A stretch of 64,000 bases of DNA from CAVUAT01 sp963848045 (GCA_963848045.1 CAWKCC010000004.1:310001-374000); one strand, 5' to 3'. Shown: positions 23,672 to 33,085, counted from the stretch's first letter. Translations and numbers: made by a program. The notes: generated by a model from the sequence alone, not told the origin.

Positions 23672-24982
23672 TCACACAGGGTCGAGCTCGAACTCGACCT
23701 CGCCGACGACGATCTCGTCGCCGCTCTCGAAGCCGGCTCGCTGCAGGGCGGCGATCACGCCGATCTCGCGCAGCCGGCCCTCGAGGTAGTCGAGAGCCTC
23801 GGCGTTGGCGAGGTCGTGGCGCGCGACCAGCAGCTCGATACCGCGGCCCGTGACCCGCCAGCGGCCCTCGCCCTCGGCGGCGACGTCGAAGCCCTCCTCC
23901 TCGCCGGGCCGGTAGACGCGGTGCTCCGCCTCGAAGGCCGCCCCGTCGGCGAGGGCCGCGGGCGCTGCCGGAGCCTCGGGAAGGCGCGCGACGATCGCGC
24001 GCCGCAGCTCGTCGAGGCCGGCGCCGGTGGCGGAGGAGAGCGGGACGACGGCCGCGACGCGATCACCCAGGCGGGCCCGCCATGCCCCGGCGATCTCTGC
24101 GGCCCGCTCGGCCGGGAGCAGGTCGGACTTCGAGAGGGCGACGATCTCGGGCAGCCGGTCGAGCCCCGAGCCGTATGAGGCCAGCTCGTCCCGCACGGTC
24201 ACATACGCGCCGCCGGCCTCGCCCCCCGCATCGTCGCCCTCCTCGGCGGTGCCGATGTCAACGAGGTGCACGAGCAGCCGGCAGCGCTCGACGTGGGCCA
24301 GGAACTCGTGACCGAGGCCGACTCCCTCGGAGGCGCCCTCGATCAGCCCCGGTATGTCGGCGATCACCACCTGGCGGTCGTCGAGATCAAGCGTGCCCAG
24401 CACCGGCTCGAGCGTCGTGAACGGGTAGTCGGCGACCTTCGGCGCCGCGCGCGTCATCCGCGCCAGCAGCGATGACTTGCCGGCGTTGGGCAGGCCGAGG
24501 AGTCCGACGTCGGCGAGCAGCTTCAGCCGCAGCTCGATCCAGCCGGATTCCCCAACCAGCCCGCGCTCGGCGAACCGGGGAGCCTGCCGCGTGGAGGTGG
24601 CGAAGCGCTTGTTGCCGTGGCCCCCCGCGCCGCCCCGGGCGACCACGACGCGCTGTCCGTCTGCGAGCAGCTCGGTGACCGAGCCGTCGAGGCCGTGCAC
24701 CACCGTGCCGGGCGGCACCACCACGACCTTGTCCGACCCGGCCTCGCCGTGCCTGCGCGCCCCCTGCCCGTGGGCGCCGCGGCCGGCGCGGAAGTGCTTG
24801 CTGCGCCCCAGCGACGACAGGTCGCGACGCCCCTCGTCGCAGACCAGCACCACCTCTCCACCGCGGCCGCCGTCACCCCCGTCGGGCCCCCCGCGCGGCA
24901 CGTGCGCCTCACGGCGGAAGGAGACGACCCCGTCGCCCCCGCGCCCCCCCTCGACGTAGATCTTCGCCTTGTCGTAGAGCAC
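23672..24982 (-). CDS. obgE: GTPase ObgE/CgtA
   Basis: This conserved GTPase is involved in large-subunit ribosome maturation and stress response. The N-terminal Obg fold is Gly-rich (DKAKIYVEGGRGGDGVVSFR, GGPDGGDGGRGG). The G domain has G1 GLPNAGKSSLL, the G2/G3 region YPFTTLEPVLG and DIPGLIEGA, and G4 LSKSDLL. The C-terminal OCT domain starts near FEAEHRVYRPGEEEGFDV and ends EVEFELDPV. The 436 residues are normal. It follows rpmA across a 169-bp gap that holds a hairpin. Confidence 0.97.
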   Translation of the reverse strand: MLYDKAKIYVEGGRGGDGVVSFRREAHVPRGGPDGGDGGRGGEVVLVCDEGRRDLSSLGRSKHFRAGRGAHGQGARRHGEAGSDKVVVVPPGTVVHGLDGSVTELLADGQRVVVARGGAGGHGNKRFATSTRQAPRFAERGLVGESGWIELRLKLLADVGLLGLPNAGKSSLLARMTRAAPKVADYPFTTLEPVLGTLDLDDRQVVIADIPGLIEGASEGVGLGHEFLAHVERCRLLVHLVDIGTAEEGDDAGGEAGGAYVTVRDELASYGSGLDRLPEIVALSKSDLLPAERAAEIAGAWRARLGDRVAAVVPLSSATGAGLDELRRAIVARLPEAPAAPAALADGAAFEAEHRVYRPGEEEGFDVAAEGEGRWRVTGRGIELLVARHDLANAEALDYLEGRLREIGVIAALQRAGFESGDEIVVGEVEFELDPV

Positions 24983-25113
24983 GGCCCGACGTTAGCCGCG
25001 CTGCGCCTGAGAAGTCGCCTCGACGGGTTGTATGCCCTATGGGAGGCACAATGCTTCAAACCCGTTCAGCGGGACGGAAGCGTGGGCGGGGCCACGGATC
25101 CATCGCGCCCCTC

Positions 25114-25141
25114 GCGCGTGAACGCGGGAGCGCTCACGCGC
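25114..25141 (-). terminator. GC-rich hairpin after rpmA
   Basis: Ten bases past the rpmA stop, a perfect 8-bp inverted repeat (GCGCGTGA / TCACGCGC) flanks a 12-nt loop. It lacks a T-run, as is common for terminators in high-GC actinobacteria, so it may terminate, pause or protect the rplU-rpmA message before obgE. Confidence 0.45.
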
Positions 25142-25151
25142 TGCGATGGCG

Positions 25152-25406
25152 CTACTCGGTCTCGACGACCGAGATCGTGCGGCCGCGGCGGGAGGCCGAG
25201 AACTCCACCACGCCGGGACGGGTGGCGAAGATCGTGTGGTCGCGGCCGAGGCCGACGCCGTCGCCTGGTCGGAAGCGGGTGCCGCGCTGGCGCACGATGA
25301 TCTCGCCGCCGCCGACCTTCTGCCCGGCGAACACCTTGACGCCCAGGAACTTGGGATTGGAGTCGCGGCCGTTGCGGCTGGAGCCGAGGCCCTTCTTATG
25401 CGCCAT
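25152..25406 (-). CDS. rpmA: 50S ribosomal protein bL27
   Basis: This 84-residue large-subunit protein lies near the peptidyl transferase centre. The sequence MAHKKGLGSSRNGRDSNPKF, then GVKVFAGQKVGGGEIIVRQR, is textbook bL27, with no N-terminal extension needing Prp cleavage. ATG at 25406 has GGAGG 7 nt upstream and overlaps the rplU stop by 11 bp. Confidence 0.98.
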   Translation of the reverse strand: MAHKKGLGSSRNGRDSNPKFLGVKVFAGQKVGGGEIIVRQRGTRFRPGDGVGLGRDHTIFATRPGVVEFSASRRGRTISVVETE

Positions 25407-25797
25407 CGGTCGCCTCCTCGGTGGTCTTGGACTTGGCCTTGGCGTCGGCCGTATCGGCGGCCGCCGCCTGCTTCTTTGCCGCCGGCTTTCGCGACAGCAT
25501 CTTGATCTCGGTCACCTCGAGCCGGGTCAGCTCCGATCGGTGCCCCTGACGCTTGCGGTAGCCCTTCTTGGCGCGGTACTTGAAGACGCGGATCTTCTTG
25601 CCGCGCTCGTGGCCGGTCACCTTCGCCTCGACCTTGACCTTCTCGAGCTCCTTGCCGAGCACCATCTGCTTGTCGCGAAAGGCGACCGCGCGCAGCCCGA
25701 CCTTGGAGCCCTCGTCGTCGGGCAGGCGGTCGACGAGCAGGGTCGTCCCCTTCTCGACGCGGTACTGCTTGCCGCCCGACTCGATCACTGCGTACAT
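25396..25797 (-). CDS. rplU: 50S ribosomal protein bL21 with C-terminal extension
   Basis: bL21 (MYAVIESGGKQYRVEKGTTL) contains the conserved KVTGHERGKKIRVFKYRAKK and GYRKRQGHRSELTRLEVTEI blocks. The start is ATG at 25797; a longer in-frame reading upstream would add non-homologous residues. After the normal ending near residue 105 comes a 28-residue tail rich in Ala, Lys, Thr and Glu (KKQAAAADTADAKAKSKTTE), probably disordered. Such tails occur in several actinobacterial L21 proteins. Confidence 0.97.
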   Translation of the reverse strand: MYAVIESGGKQYRVEKGTTLLVDRLPDDEGSKVGLRAVAFRDKQMVLGKELEKVKVEAKVTGHERGKKIRVFKYRAKKGYRKRQGHRSELTRLEVTEIKMLSRKPAAKKQAAAADTADAKAKSKTTEEATDGA

Positions 25798-25828
25798 GGG
25801 AATTCGCCCTTCGCCCTCTGGGTTGGTG

Positions 25829-27682
25829 TCACTTGCTGGAGGCCCGCGAGCGCCGCCTGCCACCCCTGCTTCCACGGCGGCTCGGCGCTGCCTCGGAGGC
25901 GGCGGATTCTAGCTTCTCGCCGTTCTCGCTCGCGACTCCCTCACCGTCGAGCAGCGCCGCCGTGGCCGCCGAGCGGCCCACGCTCTCGATCCTCACCATG
26001 CGGCGCTCGCCAACGTGGGGGCCGCCGTCGGTGACGCTGACGATGTAGGACTCCACGCGGGCCACGGCGTCATCGACGTTGTACATATGGGGCTCCTCGA
26101 TCGTGACCAGCACCTCGTCGCCGACGCTGAACGGCAGCGCGCGCTGCTCGATCTCCTCGCGGCCACCCGACTCGACGATCTTGAAGGTGTCCAGCGGCAG
26201 CGCGTCGCCACCCTCGAAGTGAAAGCTCTTGCCGGTCTCCTCCTCCAGCTCGGCCAGCCCGGAATCGGGCTGCAGCAACGCGCCCGCGACCCGCGGGTTG
26301 ACGCGCACGAGAAAGGCCTCGGAATCGTCGCCGGCGACCTCTTCGGCCAGCCTGCGCACGATCGTTATCGCCACCGTGTCCTCCGAGGAAACGACACCCT
26401 CGCCGTCACATGTCGGGCAGCGCTTGGTGAGGATCTCGCGCACCCCGTCCGTGACGTTCTGGCGGGTCATCTCGACCAGCCCGAGCGGCGAGACCTCGAC
26501 CACGTAGGTCTTGGTCCTGTCCTCATCGAGCGCGGTGCGCAGCGTCTTCAGCACCTCGTCGCGGTTGCGCGCCCGGGCCATGTCGATGAAGTCGATCACG
26601 ATGATGCCGCCGATGTCGCGCATCCTCAGCTGGCGCACGACCTCGTCGGCCGCCTCGACGTTGACCTTGGTGATCGTGTCCTCCAGCCGCCCCTTGCCGC
26701 GGCCGGTGAAGCTGCCGGTGTTGACGTCGATCACGGTCAGGGCCTCGGCGTAGTCGATCATCAGGTAGCCGCCCGAGGGCAGGTCGACGCGGCGGCTGAG
26801 CACCGAGTCGAAGGCCTGCTCAACGTCCCACGCCTCGAGCAGCGGCTTGGGGTCCTCGTAGAGCTCGACGCTGTCGGCGAGCTCGGGTGCGGTGCGCTGC
26901 AGGAACTTGGTGACACGATCGTGCTGCTTGGGGTCGTCGATCACCGCGGCCTCGAACTCCTCCACCAACACGTCGCGAACGACCCGGATCGAGAGGTCGG
27001 CCTCCTGGAAGATCATCTTCCCCGCCTCGGCCTTCTCGGCCCGCTGCTCCACCACATCGTCGAGCCTCTTCAGATACTGCAGCTCGCGAATGAAGTCCTC
27101 CTTCTTGGCGCCCTGCGCGGCGGTGCGCACGATCAGCCCGCCGCCGCCGGGATCAACCTGCTCGATCAGCTTGCGCAGGCGCTGGCGCTCGCCATCGGGG
27201 AGCCGCTTGGAGACCCCGACGCCGCCGCCCTGGGGCATGTAGACCAGGTAGCGGCCCGCGATCGAGAGCTGCATCGAGAGCCTCGCGCCCTTGGTCTTGA
27301 GCGGGTCCTTGACGACCTGGACGACGATCTCCTGCCCGGGCTTGATCAGCTCGTCGATCCGGCGCCCGCGGCCGCGGCCGCGCTTGGGCGCGGGCTTGCC
27401 CTCGGCGGTGACTATCTCGTCGACGTGCAGAAAGCCGTTGCGCTCGAGGCCGATGTCGACGAACGCGGCCTCCATTCCCGGCAGCACGTTGTCGATGCGG
27501 CCCTTGTAGATGTTGCCCACGATCGAGCGCCGGCCGCGGCGCTCGACATAGAGCTCGGCGACCTCCCGGTCGGCGGCCGGGGGCTTCTTCTTGCCCTTGG
27601 CTCTGGCGGGAGCGCCTGAGGCCTCCAGAACGGCGACCCGGGTCTCGCCCGGATCGACGCTGACGAGGATTGTCTTCTTCAT
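25829..27682 (-). CDS. rng: Ribonuclease E/G
   Basis: This endoribonuclease handles rRNA maturation and mRNA decay. The 617 residues begin KKTILVSVDPGETRVAVLE. The S1 domain reads VGNIYKGRIDNVLPGMEAAF with VDIGLERNGFLHVDE. The DNase I-like catalytic region has TVIDVNTGSFTGRGKG and GIIVIDFIDMARARNRDEV with the two metal-binding Asp residues. The zinc link is KRCPTCDGEGVV. A basic tail (RRGSRGGRRRSRASSK) may bind RNA. ATG at 27682 has AAAGGA 8 nt upstream. The long Rne-type scaffold is absent, so the name rng is used; some would annotate it rne/rng. Confidence 0.93.
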   Translation of the reverse strand: MKKTILVSVDPGETRVAVLEASGAPARAKGKKKPPAADREVAELYVERRGRRSIVGNIYKGRIDNVLPGMEAAFVDIGLERNGFLHVDEIVTAEGKPAPKRGRGRGRRIDELIKPGQEIVVQVVKDPLKTKGARLSMQLSIAGRYLVYMPQGGGVGVSKRLPDGERQRLRKLIEQVDPGGGGLIVRTAAQGAKKEDFIRELQYLKRLDDVVEQRAEKAEAGKMIFQEADLSIRVVRDVLVEEFEAAVIDDPKQHDRVTKFLQRTAPELADSVELYEDPKPLLEAWDVEQAFDSVLSRRVDLPSGGYLMIDYAEALTVIDVNTGSFTGRGKGRLEDTITKVNVEAADEVVRQLRMRDIGGIIVIDFIDMARARNRDEVLKTLRTALDEDRTKTYVVEVSPLGLVEMTRQNVTDGVREILTKRCPTCDGEGVVSSEDTVAITIVRRLAEEVAGDDSEAFLVRVNPRVAGALLQPDSGLAELEEETGKSFHFEGGDALPLDTFKIVESGGREEIEQRALPFSVGDEVLVTIEEPHMYNVDDAVARVESYIVSVTDGGPHVGERRMVRIESVGRSAATAALLDGEGVASENGEKLESAASEAAPSRRGSRGGRRRSRASSK

Positions 27683-27797
27683 CTATGTGTTCCTTTCTGC
27701 GCCAGCCTCGGCGAAGCACAGGCGCCCCCGCCCCCGGCACTCGAACTCGAGGCGGCGGCGGTCGGGCGGGGTGTGTGGGGTGTGTGCTCTCGGGGGG

Positions 27798-29000
27798 TCA
27801 GCGCAACAGTGGGTTCGGTGCCCTGCTGTCGCGGGATGAGAGCTGCGCCTGGACGTGGATGCTCTGTAAGAGCCCAATCGCCATGAAGGTGACCAGCACC
27901 GAGGATCCGCCGTAGCTCATCAGAGGCAGGGTGATCCCGGTCACCGGCATTACTCCAAGGTTCATGCCGACGTTGACGAGCACCTGAAAGATCAGCATGG
28001 CGGCGATTCCGCCCGCGATCAGGGTCCCGTACAAGTTCTTGGAAAGAGTCAGCAAGCGCAGCGCCCGCGATACAAGCAGGGCGTACAGGGACAGAATGAA
28101 TGCAGCGCCCAGGAATCCGAAACGCTCCCCGACCACGGCGAAGACGAAGTCCGTGCGGTGTTCGGGCAGGAAGTTGAGCTCGGTCTGCGAGGCCCGATCG
28201 CCACGGCCGGTCTTTCCTCCGGCTCCGATGGTGATCTGGGACTGACGCAGCTGATAACTCGAGTCGCTCGGGTCATCACTGGGGTTGAGAAAGCTTGTGA
28301 GTCGTTCCTGCTGATAGCCCTGCAGGATAGGCGTCCCGACGGCCGGGGCGACGACGAGCACCAGCGCCGCCGCCAGCGCCGCCACCCCGCCCATCGCGGC
28401 GAACTGCCTCCAGGGCACTCCCGCGAGGAAGAGGATCGCGATCGTGATCACCGCGAGCACCATCGCCGTACCGAGGTCGGGCTGGATGAAGATCAGCGCC
28501 GCGGGCGTCAGTCCGATCAGCAGCAGGCGGGCGGTCTGGCGGGGGTCATACCCCCGGCGCGTGCGCTCGATCACGAAGGCGGCGAACGAGACGATCAGAA
28601 GCACCTTGGCCAGCTCGGAGGGCTGGAAGCGAAAATAGGGCAGCTCGATCCAGCGTCGCGAGCCGCGGGCGGCGGCGCCGAACACCAGCACAAGGCTGAT
28701 CGCCGTGATCATCGCGGTGTAGATGCCGACGCGAAGCTCGCGGAAGCGCGAGTAGTCGATGCGGGCGATGGCGAACATCAGCGAGACCCCGATCACCGCG
28801 TAGGTGAGCTGGCGCAAGACGAAGTAGAGGGGGTCGCCCGGCACATCGTCGCTGGTCGCCTCGCCCAGCGTGAAGCAGCTGAAGGCGATCAGGCCGACCG
28901 CGGCGAGGACCATCCAGCCATCGAAGTAGGGCAGCTTCAGCCGCTCCGCGAAGCCCCTGCCGCGGCGCGCTTCGATCGAGGTCGCCCTGGCCGCCTCCAT
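27798..29000 (-). CDS. rodA: Rod-shape SEDS glycosyltransferase RodA
   Basis: This peptidoglycan polymerase of the elongation machinery has about ten membrane helices. SEDS-family features include YFRFQPSELAKVLLIVSFAAF, the catalytic-loop Asp region (LIFIQPDLGTAMVLAVITIA), QSQITIGAGGKTG, LPEHRTDFVFAVVGERFGF and GMNLGVMPVTGITLPLMSYGG. The 400 residues start at ATG 29000, 31 bp after the PBP2 gene it works with. No cytoplasmic extension is seen. Confidence 0.95.
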   Translation of the reverse strand: MEAARATSIEARRGRGFAERLKLPYFDGWMVLAAVGLIAFSCFTLGEATSDDVPGDPLYFVLRQLTYAVIGVSLMFAIARIDYSRFRELRVGIYTAMITAISLVLVFGAAARGSRRWIELPYFRFQPSELAKVLLIVSFAAFVIERTRRGYDPRQTARLLLIGLTPAALIFIQPDLGTAMVLAVITIAILFLAGVPWRQFAAMGGVAALAAALVLVVAPAVGTPILQGYQQERLTSFLNPSDDPSDSSYQLRQSQITIGAGGKTGRGDRASQTELNFLPEHRTDFVFAVVGERFGFLGAAFILSLYALLVSRALRLLTLSKNLYGTLIAGGIAAMLIFQVLVNVGMNLGVMPVTGITLPLMSYGGSSVLVTFMAIGLLQSIHVQAQLSSRDSRAPNPLLR

Positions 29001-29031
29001 CAGCCGAGTCCGGTCATGATCGTGGTTGTGG

Positions 29032-30933
29032 TCATTCCCTGACCTCCGGGCGGGTGCCGACCGGAACCGCGGGCGTGATGGGGAGGCCGAAGTGCTTCTC
29101 GAGCATGCGGGCCGCGACGGGGGCCGCCGAATCAGCGCCGAAGCCGCCGCGCTCGAGAGTCACCACGACCACGATCTCGGGGTCGTCGGCGGGCGCCAGG
29201 GCCGCGTACCAGGCCTGGTCGGGCCTGGGCACCCCGCTCGGCGATTCGCCGCGCTCGGCCGTTCCGGTCTTGCCGGCAACGTCGATCGGGAAGTTCCCGA
29301 AGGTCGCATAGGAGGTGCCATCCTCCTCCATCGCGGCACGGCGCAGGCCGTCCATGATCGGCCGGCGGATCTGCTCGGGGAGGTCGATCTGGCGCTTGTC
29401 GGCAGGACGGATCTCCTCCAGCACCTCACCGGTGACGCTCTCGACCGTCTGGCCGAAGTGAGGGCGCACGACCGTGCCGCCGTTGCCCAGGGCCGCGTAG
29501 GCGACGGCCATCTGCAGCGGGTTGGCCTGGATGTCTCCCTGGCCTACCGCGAGGTTGATGTTGTCGCCCTGCGTCCAGGGGCGGTCGGTGAGCTTCTCGC
29601 GGTAGAGGCGGTTGCGCCAGGCGGGCGTGGGAACCAGGCCCTCGACCTCGGCCGGCAGGTCGACCCCGGTCTTCTCGCCCAAGCCGAGGTCGCGCGCGGT
29701 GTCCTGGATCACGCCGCCGCCCTTCTGCGCCGGGGCCTCGAGGCCGAGCCGGTAGAAGTAGATGTCCGAGGACACCTTGTAGGCCGTGCTCATGTCGATC
29801 GGGCCGAAGACGGCATCGCCTGCGTTGCGGAACTCCTGCACATCGACCTTGAGCAGTCCGGTGTCGTTGACGATCTCCTCGGGGGTGATCAGCCCGGCCT
29901 TGAGCGACGCGATGCCGGTCACGATCTTGAAGATGGACCCCATCGGGTAGAGACCCTGGGTGGCGCGGTTGGCCAGCGGAGCATCGTTCTTCTCCGCGGT
30001 CAGGGCGCGGTACTGGGCCTGGGTGATCGGGCGCGTGAAGATCGAGGGGTCGAACGTGGGGGTCGATCCCATCGCCAGGATCTCGCCGTTGTTGACGTCC
30101 ATCGCCACGAAAGCCCCCGGCAGCCCGAAGGAGCCCAGCGCCGCCTCTCCGCTGGCCTGCAGGTCCGCGTCGATCGTCAGCCGGACGTTGTCGCCGGCCC
30201 GGGCGGGCTGGCTGGCGAGCTGGCCCGTGGGCCGGCCCAGGGCGTCGACCTGGAAACGGCTCGCGCCGGGCTTGCCTCGCAGGAAGCGGTCGTATTCGTA
30301 CTCGATCCCCGACTGCCCCACCTGGTCGCCCTGGTCGAGCCCCGCGTAGCGCGGCTCCTGCAGCTGCTCGGCGGTGACCTCGCCCACGTTTCCGAACAGG
30401 TGCGCGCCGAGATCGCCCTGGCGATACTCGCGCGCGAACACGCGCTCGACGCTGACGCCGGGAAAGCGATCCTGGTTCTCGCGCACGAAGAAGACCTTGC
30501 CCGCGCCGAGACCCCTCTTGAGGATCACGGGGCTGTTCGGAGCCACCTTGCCCACCCTCGCGATCTCCCGCTTCATCTGCTTCGCAGAGGCGCCCGTGAC
30601 GGGCTCCAGGCCCTTGATCACCGCTGCCCGCTCGTCGCTTCCCGGCTTCGGCAGCTCTTCCGGCTGGACCTGCAGGGCGAGCTCGGTGCGGTTGGCGACG
30701 AGGATCTTGCCGTCGCGGTCGAGGATGTCGCCGCGCGGCGCCTGCACGCGGATCTCCTGCACGCGGTTCTCGTTGGCCTGCTGGCGCAACTCGTCGCCCG
30801 AGAGCACCTGCAGGTACCAGAGCCTCAGAAAGACGACGGCGAAGACCGCGATCGCGATCCCGCCCATGATCGCCACGCGGCGCGAGAGCACGGCGCTTCT
30901 GTGTGGAGGCTGGTCGGGTCTGTGTCGGTACAC
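29032..30933 (-). CDS. mrdA: Penicillin-binding protein 2 (elongasome transpeptidase)
   Basis: This class B PBP crosslinks peptidoglycan together with RodA. One N-terminal helix (VAIMGGIAIAVFAVVFLRLW) anchors it, followed by the dimerisation domain (RGDILDRDGKILVANRTELA) and the transpeptidase domain. The active Ser is in YPMGSIFKIVTG (SxxK). The SxN motif appears as SSD in YKVSSDIYFY, usual for PBP2, and the KTG triad is in AGKTGTAERG. The 633 residues start at GTG 30933, 6 bp after the mreD stop. Confidence 0.95.
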   Translation of the reverse strand: MYRHRPDQPPHRSAVLSRRVAIMGGIAIAVFAVVFLRLWYLQVLSGDELRQQANENRVQEIRVQAPRGDILDRDGKILVANRTELALQVQPEELPKPGSDERAAVIKGLEPVTGASAKQMKREIARVGKVAPNSPVILKRGLGAGKVFFVRENQDRFPGVSVERVFAREYRQGDLGAHLFGNVGEVTAEQLQEPRYAGLDQGDQVGQSGIEYEYDRFLRGKPGASRFQVDALGRPTGQLASQPARAGDNVRLTIDADLQASGEAALGSFGLPGAFVAMDVNNGEILAMGSTPTFDPSIFTRPITQAQYRALTAEKNDAPLANRATQGLYPMGSIFKIVTGIASLKAGLITPEEIVNDTGLLKVDVQEFRNAGDAVFGPIDMSTAYKVSSDIYFYRLGLEAPAQKGGGVIQDTARDLGLGEKTGVDLPAEVEGLVPTPAWRNRLYREKLTDRPWTQGDNINLAVGQGDIQANPLQMAVAYAALGNGGTVVRPHFGQTVESVTGEVLEEIRPADKRQIDLPEQIRRPIMDGLRRAAMEEDGTSYATFGNFPIDVAGKTGTAERGESPSGVPRPDQAWYAALAPADDPEIVVVVTLERGGFGADSAAPVAARMLEKHFGLPITPAVPVGTRPEVRE

Positions 30934-30939
30934 CGGTCT

Positions 30940-31497
30940 CTAGCTCCTCGTTCCTGCGGCACGCGGGGTGAGTGGCCGGCTCTCCGAGCGGCCTTCCTCG
31001 ACCAGGGCGGGGCGCAGCACAAGTCTGACGGCCCCGAAGACGGGAAGCGCAAGGGCCGCGCCCAGCAGCGTCTTCAGCACGGCATCGCCCAACACCCTGG
31101 TGCTGACGTCGGCATCTACACCCGTGCCGATCTGGATCGCGGCGAAGGCGACGGCCCCGAGAAGCGTCAGGGCCGCCCCCAGCAGCGGCACGGCGCCACG
31201 GGCGGGGACGCCGACGCTCTCGCGATAGCGCCCGGCCACGTAGCCGACGATGCCCAGCGTGGCCGCGAACGCTCCCAGGGTCGCCATCAGCATGCAGTCG
31301 ACGAGCAATCCGATCGCGAAGCCTCCGAGGGCACCCGAGACGCTGCCGCCGAGCAGGCCCAGCGACATCGCGACGAGCACGGCGCCGTCGGGGCTCGCGC
31401 CGAACAGCTCGATCTGGGAGAAGAAGGTCACCTGCACCAGCGCAGTCACCAGCACCAGCGCCACCAGGCGGGCCCAGATCTGCGGGGTCATGATCAT
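30940..31497 (-). CDS. mreD: Rod shape-determining protein MreD
   Basis: This small polytopic elongasome protein has about five helices, starting with LVALVLVTALVQVTFFSQIE. The family segment GLLGGSVSGALGGFAIGLLV followed by DCML matches the MreD core. ATG at 31497 overlaps the mreC stop as ATGA. A soluble C-terminal tail (RSESRPLTPRAAGTRS) follows the last helix. Calls on MreD rest partly on position, since its sequence is poorly conserved. Confidence 0.9.
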   Translation of the reverse strand: MIMTPQIWARLVALVLVTALVQVTFFSQIELFGASPDGAVLVAMSLGLLGGSVSGALGGFAIGLLVDCMLMATLGAFAATLGIVGYVAGRYRESVGVPARGAVPLLGAALTLLGAVAFAAIQIGTGVDADVSTRVLGDAVLKTLLGAALALPVFGAVRLVLRPALVEEGRSESRPLTPRAAGTRS

Positions 31498-32357
31498 CGC
31501 TTGCGCCCGCTTTCGACCAGGGCCTGGACGAACTCCATGTTGCGCAGGTTGGCGTAGGCCCTCACATGTACGCGCTGGTAGGCCTGCTGCTCCTCCAGCG
31601 AGGAATCGGTGACCTCCCCGACCGGGATGCCCGGAGGAAACAGCGAATCGAGCCGGTCGCTGGCGAAACCGGCGGTCACCACCATCTGGTCCTCGAGGAT
31701 CTTGTCTCCACGCTGCACGAAGTTGAGCTGCAGATCGCGCGGGTCGCCGACGTTGGGCTCGATCACTCCGGTGGCGCCTTCGGGCAGCACGCGACCGGTG
31801 ACCGAGCTGTTCGGGTCGGTGATCAGGGTGACCTCGGCAGTGCCCTTGGTCGTCGCGCTGACCCGGCCGGCGAGGCCATCGGCCGCGACAACCGGGTCAT
31901 CGACGCGGATCCCCGCGCTTGTGCCCTTGTCGATCGTCACGGTCGAGTACCAGACGGTCGGCGAGCGGCCGATCACGCGCGCGGTCACCGGCTCGAAGCC
32001 CGCCGGGGTGATGCCCCCGCCGGTGAGCCCGTTGAGCTTGCGAAGCTCGCCGGCCTGCTTTGCGCTGGTCTGAGCCTGCGCGAGCTGGTCGCGCGCCTTG
32101 CCCAGCTCGCTTCGCAGCCGCTCGTTCTCGCCGCGGGCCTCGAAGGTCTCGTCGAACCAGTTGACGAAGTCGCGCGCGGGCTTCAGCGCCCGCTCGGCCC
32201 CCTCCTGGACCGGCCCGAGCACGGTCGCGACGCCGCGCTGGACGCGGTGCATGGGGCCGCCCGTTCCCTCGCGGAGGTAGAGGCTGAGCAAGGTCAGCGA
32301 GGCGATGACGAGCAACAACAACACCGCTCTGCGGCGGCGAACCTGCTTGCGGTACAT
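31494..32357 (-). CDS. mreC: Rod shape-determining protein MreC
   Basis: MreC is a bitopic protein linking the cytoskeleton to PBP2/RodA. It has an N-terminal basic stretch and one helix (AVLLLLVIASLTLLSLYL), a coiled coil (ENERLRSELGKARDQLAQAQ), then the beta-barrel domain with VTARVIGRSPTVWYSTVTID, GLAGRVSATTKGTAEVTLIT and DRLDSLFPPGIPVGEVTD. The 287 residues begin at ATG 32357, with the 130-bp gap to maf upstream. No mreB precedes it. Confidence 0.95.
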   Translation of the reverse strand: MYRKQVRRRRAVLLLLVIASLTLLSLYLREGTGGPMHRVQRGVATVLGPVQEGAERALKPARDFVNWFDETFEARGENERLRSELGKARDQLAQAQTSAKQAGELRKLNGLTGGGITPAGFEPVTARVIGRSPTVWYSTVTIDKGTSAGIRVDDPVVAADGLAGRVSATTKGTAEVTLITDPNSSVTGRVLPEGATGVIEPNVGDPRDLQLNFVQRGDKILEDQMVVTAGFASDRLDSLFPPGIPVGEVTDSSLEEQQAYQRVHVRAYANLRNMEFVQALVESGRKR

Positions 32358-32435
32358 GTCCTATTCCCGATCATCAAGACGTCCTGGATGGGATGGCGCG
32401 CCGGCGTGTGGGTGCCGTCGCGGTCGGGCTGGGCT

Positions 32436-32451
32436 GGCCGCGCGCGCGGCC
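32436..32451. repeat. 16-bp perfect palindrome in the maf-mreC gap
   Basis: GGCCGCGCGCGCGGCC reads the same on both strands and lies in the 130-bp gap between maf and mreC, where a separate elongasome promoter or a maf terminator could be expected. It may form a hairpin or be a protein site. Alternating GC runs are common in such DNA, so the meaning is uncertain. Confidence 0.35.
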
Positions 32452-32487
32452 CCCGCCTCGCATCAGTGACGAATGTAGCGAACAGCC

Positions 32488-33066
32488 TCAACGTGGCTGA
32501 AATGCCGGCTCCAGCTTCAAGAGCAGCGGAATCGGCAGCCCGATCACGTTGGAGACGTCCCCCTCGACGGATTCCACCAACGCCGAGCCCAGGCCCTGGA
32601 TCGCATAGGAGCCGGCGCGCCCCTTCCACTCCCCCGATGCGAGGTAGGCTTCCAGCAGCGGCTCCTCCAGCGCCCTGAAGCGCACCTTGGTGACAGCGAG
32701 GCCCTCGCGGGCCTCGGGCCTGCCGGCCTCCTCCGTGCCGGGGCCGAGCAGCGCCAGCCCGCCGAGCACCTCGTGCTCACGGCCGGAGAGGACCCACAGG
32801 TGCTCCCGCGCCTGCTCGGCGTCGCGCGGCTGGCCCAGCGCCCGGCCGTCGATCACGACCTCGGTGTCCGCGGCGATCACCAGCGAGCCGGGGGGTGCGA
32901 GCGCCGATGCCGACGCCGCCTTCCAGCGGGCGTTCTCGATGACCAGCTCTCGCGGGTCGCCCTCGCGCATCTCCTCGACCTGCGGCTCGATCAGCTCGAA
33001 ATCGATCCCCAGCGCCTCCAGCAGCAGGCGCCGCTGTGCCGAGGTGGACGCAAGGACGACCTTCAT
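32488..33066 (-). CDS. maf: Maf-family nucleotide pyrophosphatase
   Basis: Maf proteins hydrolyse non-canonical or pyrimidine nucleoside triphosphates (dTTP/UTP or modified forms) to monophosphates. The 192 residues start at ATG 33066 (MKVVLASTSAQRRLLLEALG). The active-site acid region is VIAADTEVVIDGRALGQP, followed by FRALEEPLLEAYLASGEWKG and SYAIQGLGSALVESVEGDVS with NVIGLP, all standard. It sits 19 bp after ndk, another nucleotide enzyme, in the position often held by mreB in related gene orders. Confidence 0.94.
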   Translation of the reverse strand: MKVVLASTSAQRRLLLEALGIDFELIEPQVEEMREGDPRELVIENARWKAASASALAPPGSLVIAADTEVVIDGRALGQPRDAEQAREHLWVLSGREHEVLGGLALLGPGTEEAGRPEAREGLAVTKVRFRALEEPLLEAYLASGEWKGRAGSYAIQGLGSALVESVEGDVSNVIGLPIPLLLKLEPAFQPR

Positions 33067-33085
33067 GTCCCGTTGCGCCCCTGCT

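Noticed and set aside
26015..27619. 534-codon open frame opposite RNase E/G
   Set aside because: Same codon-bias artefact; the minus-strand gene has S1, catalytic and zinc motifs.
29026..31557. 843-codon open frame on the plus strand opposite mrdA and mreD
   Set aside because: It is fully antisense to two well-supported genes and its translation is rich in Arg, Gly, Asp, His and Leu without any known motif, as expected from third-position G/C bias.
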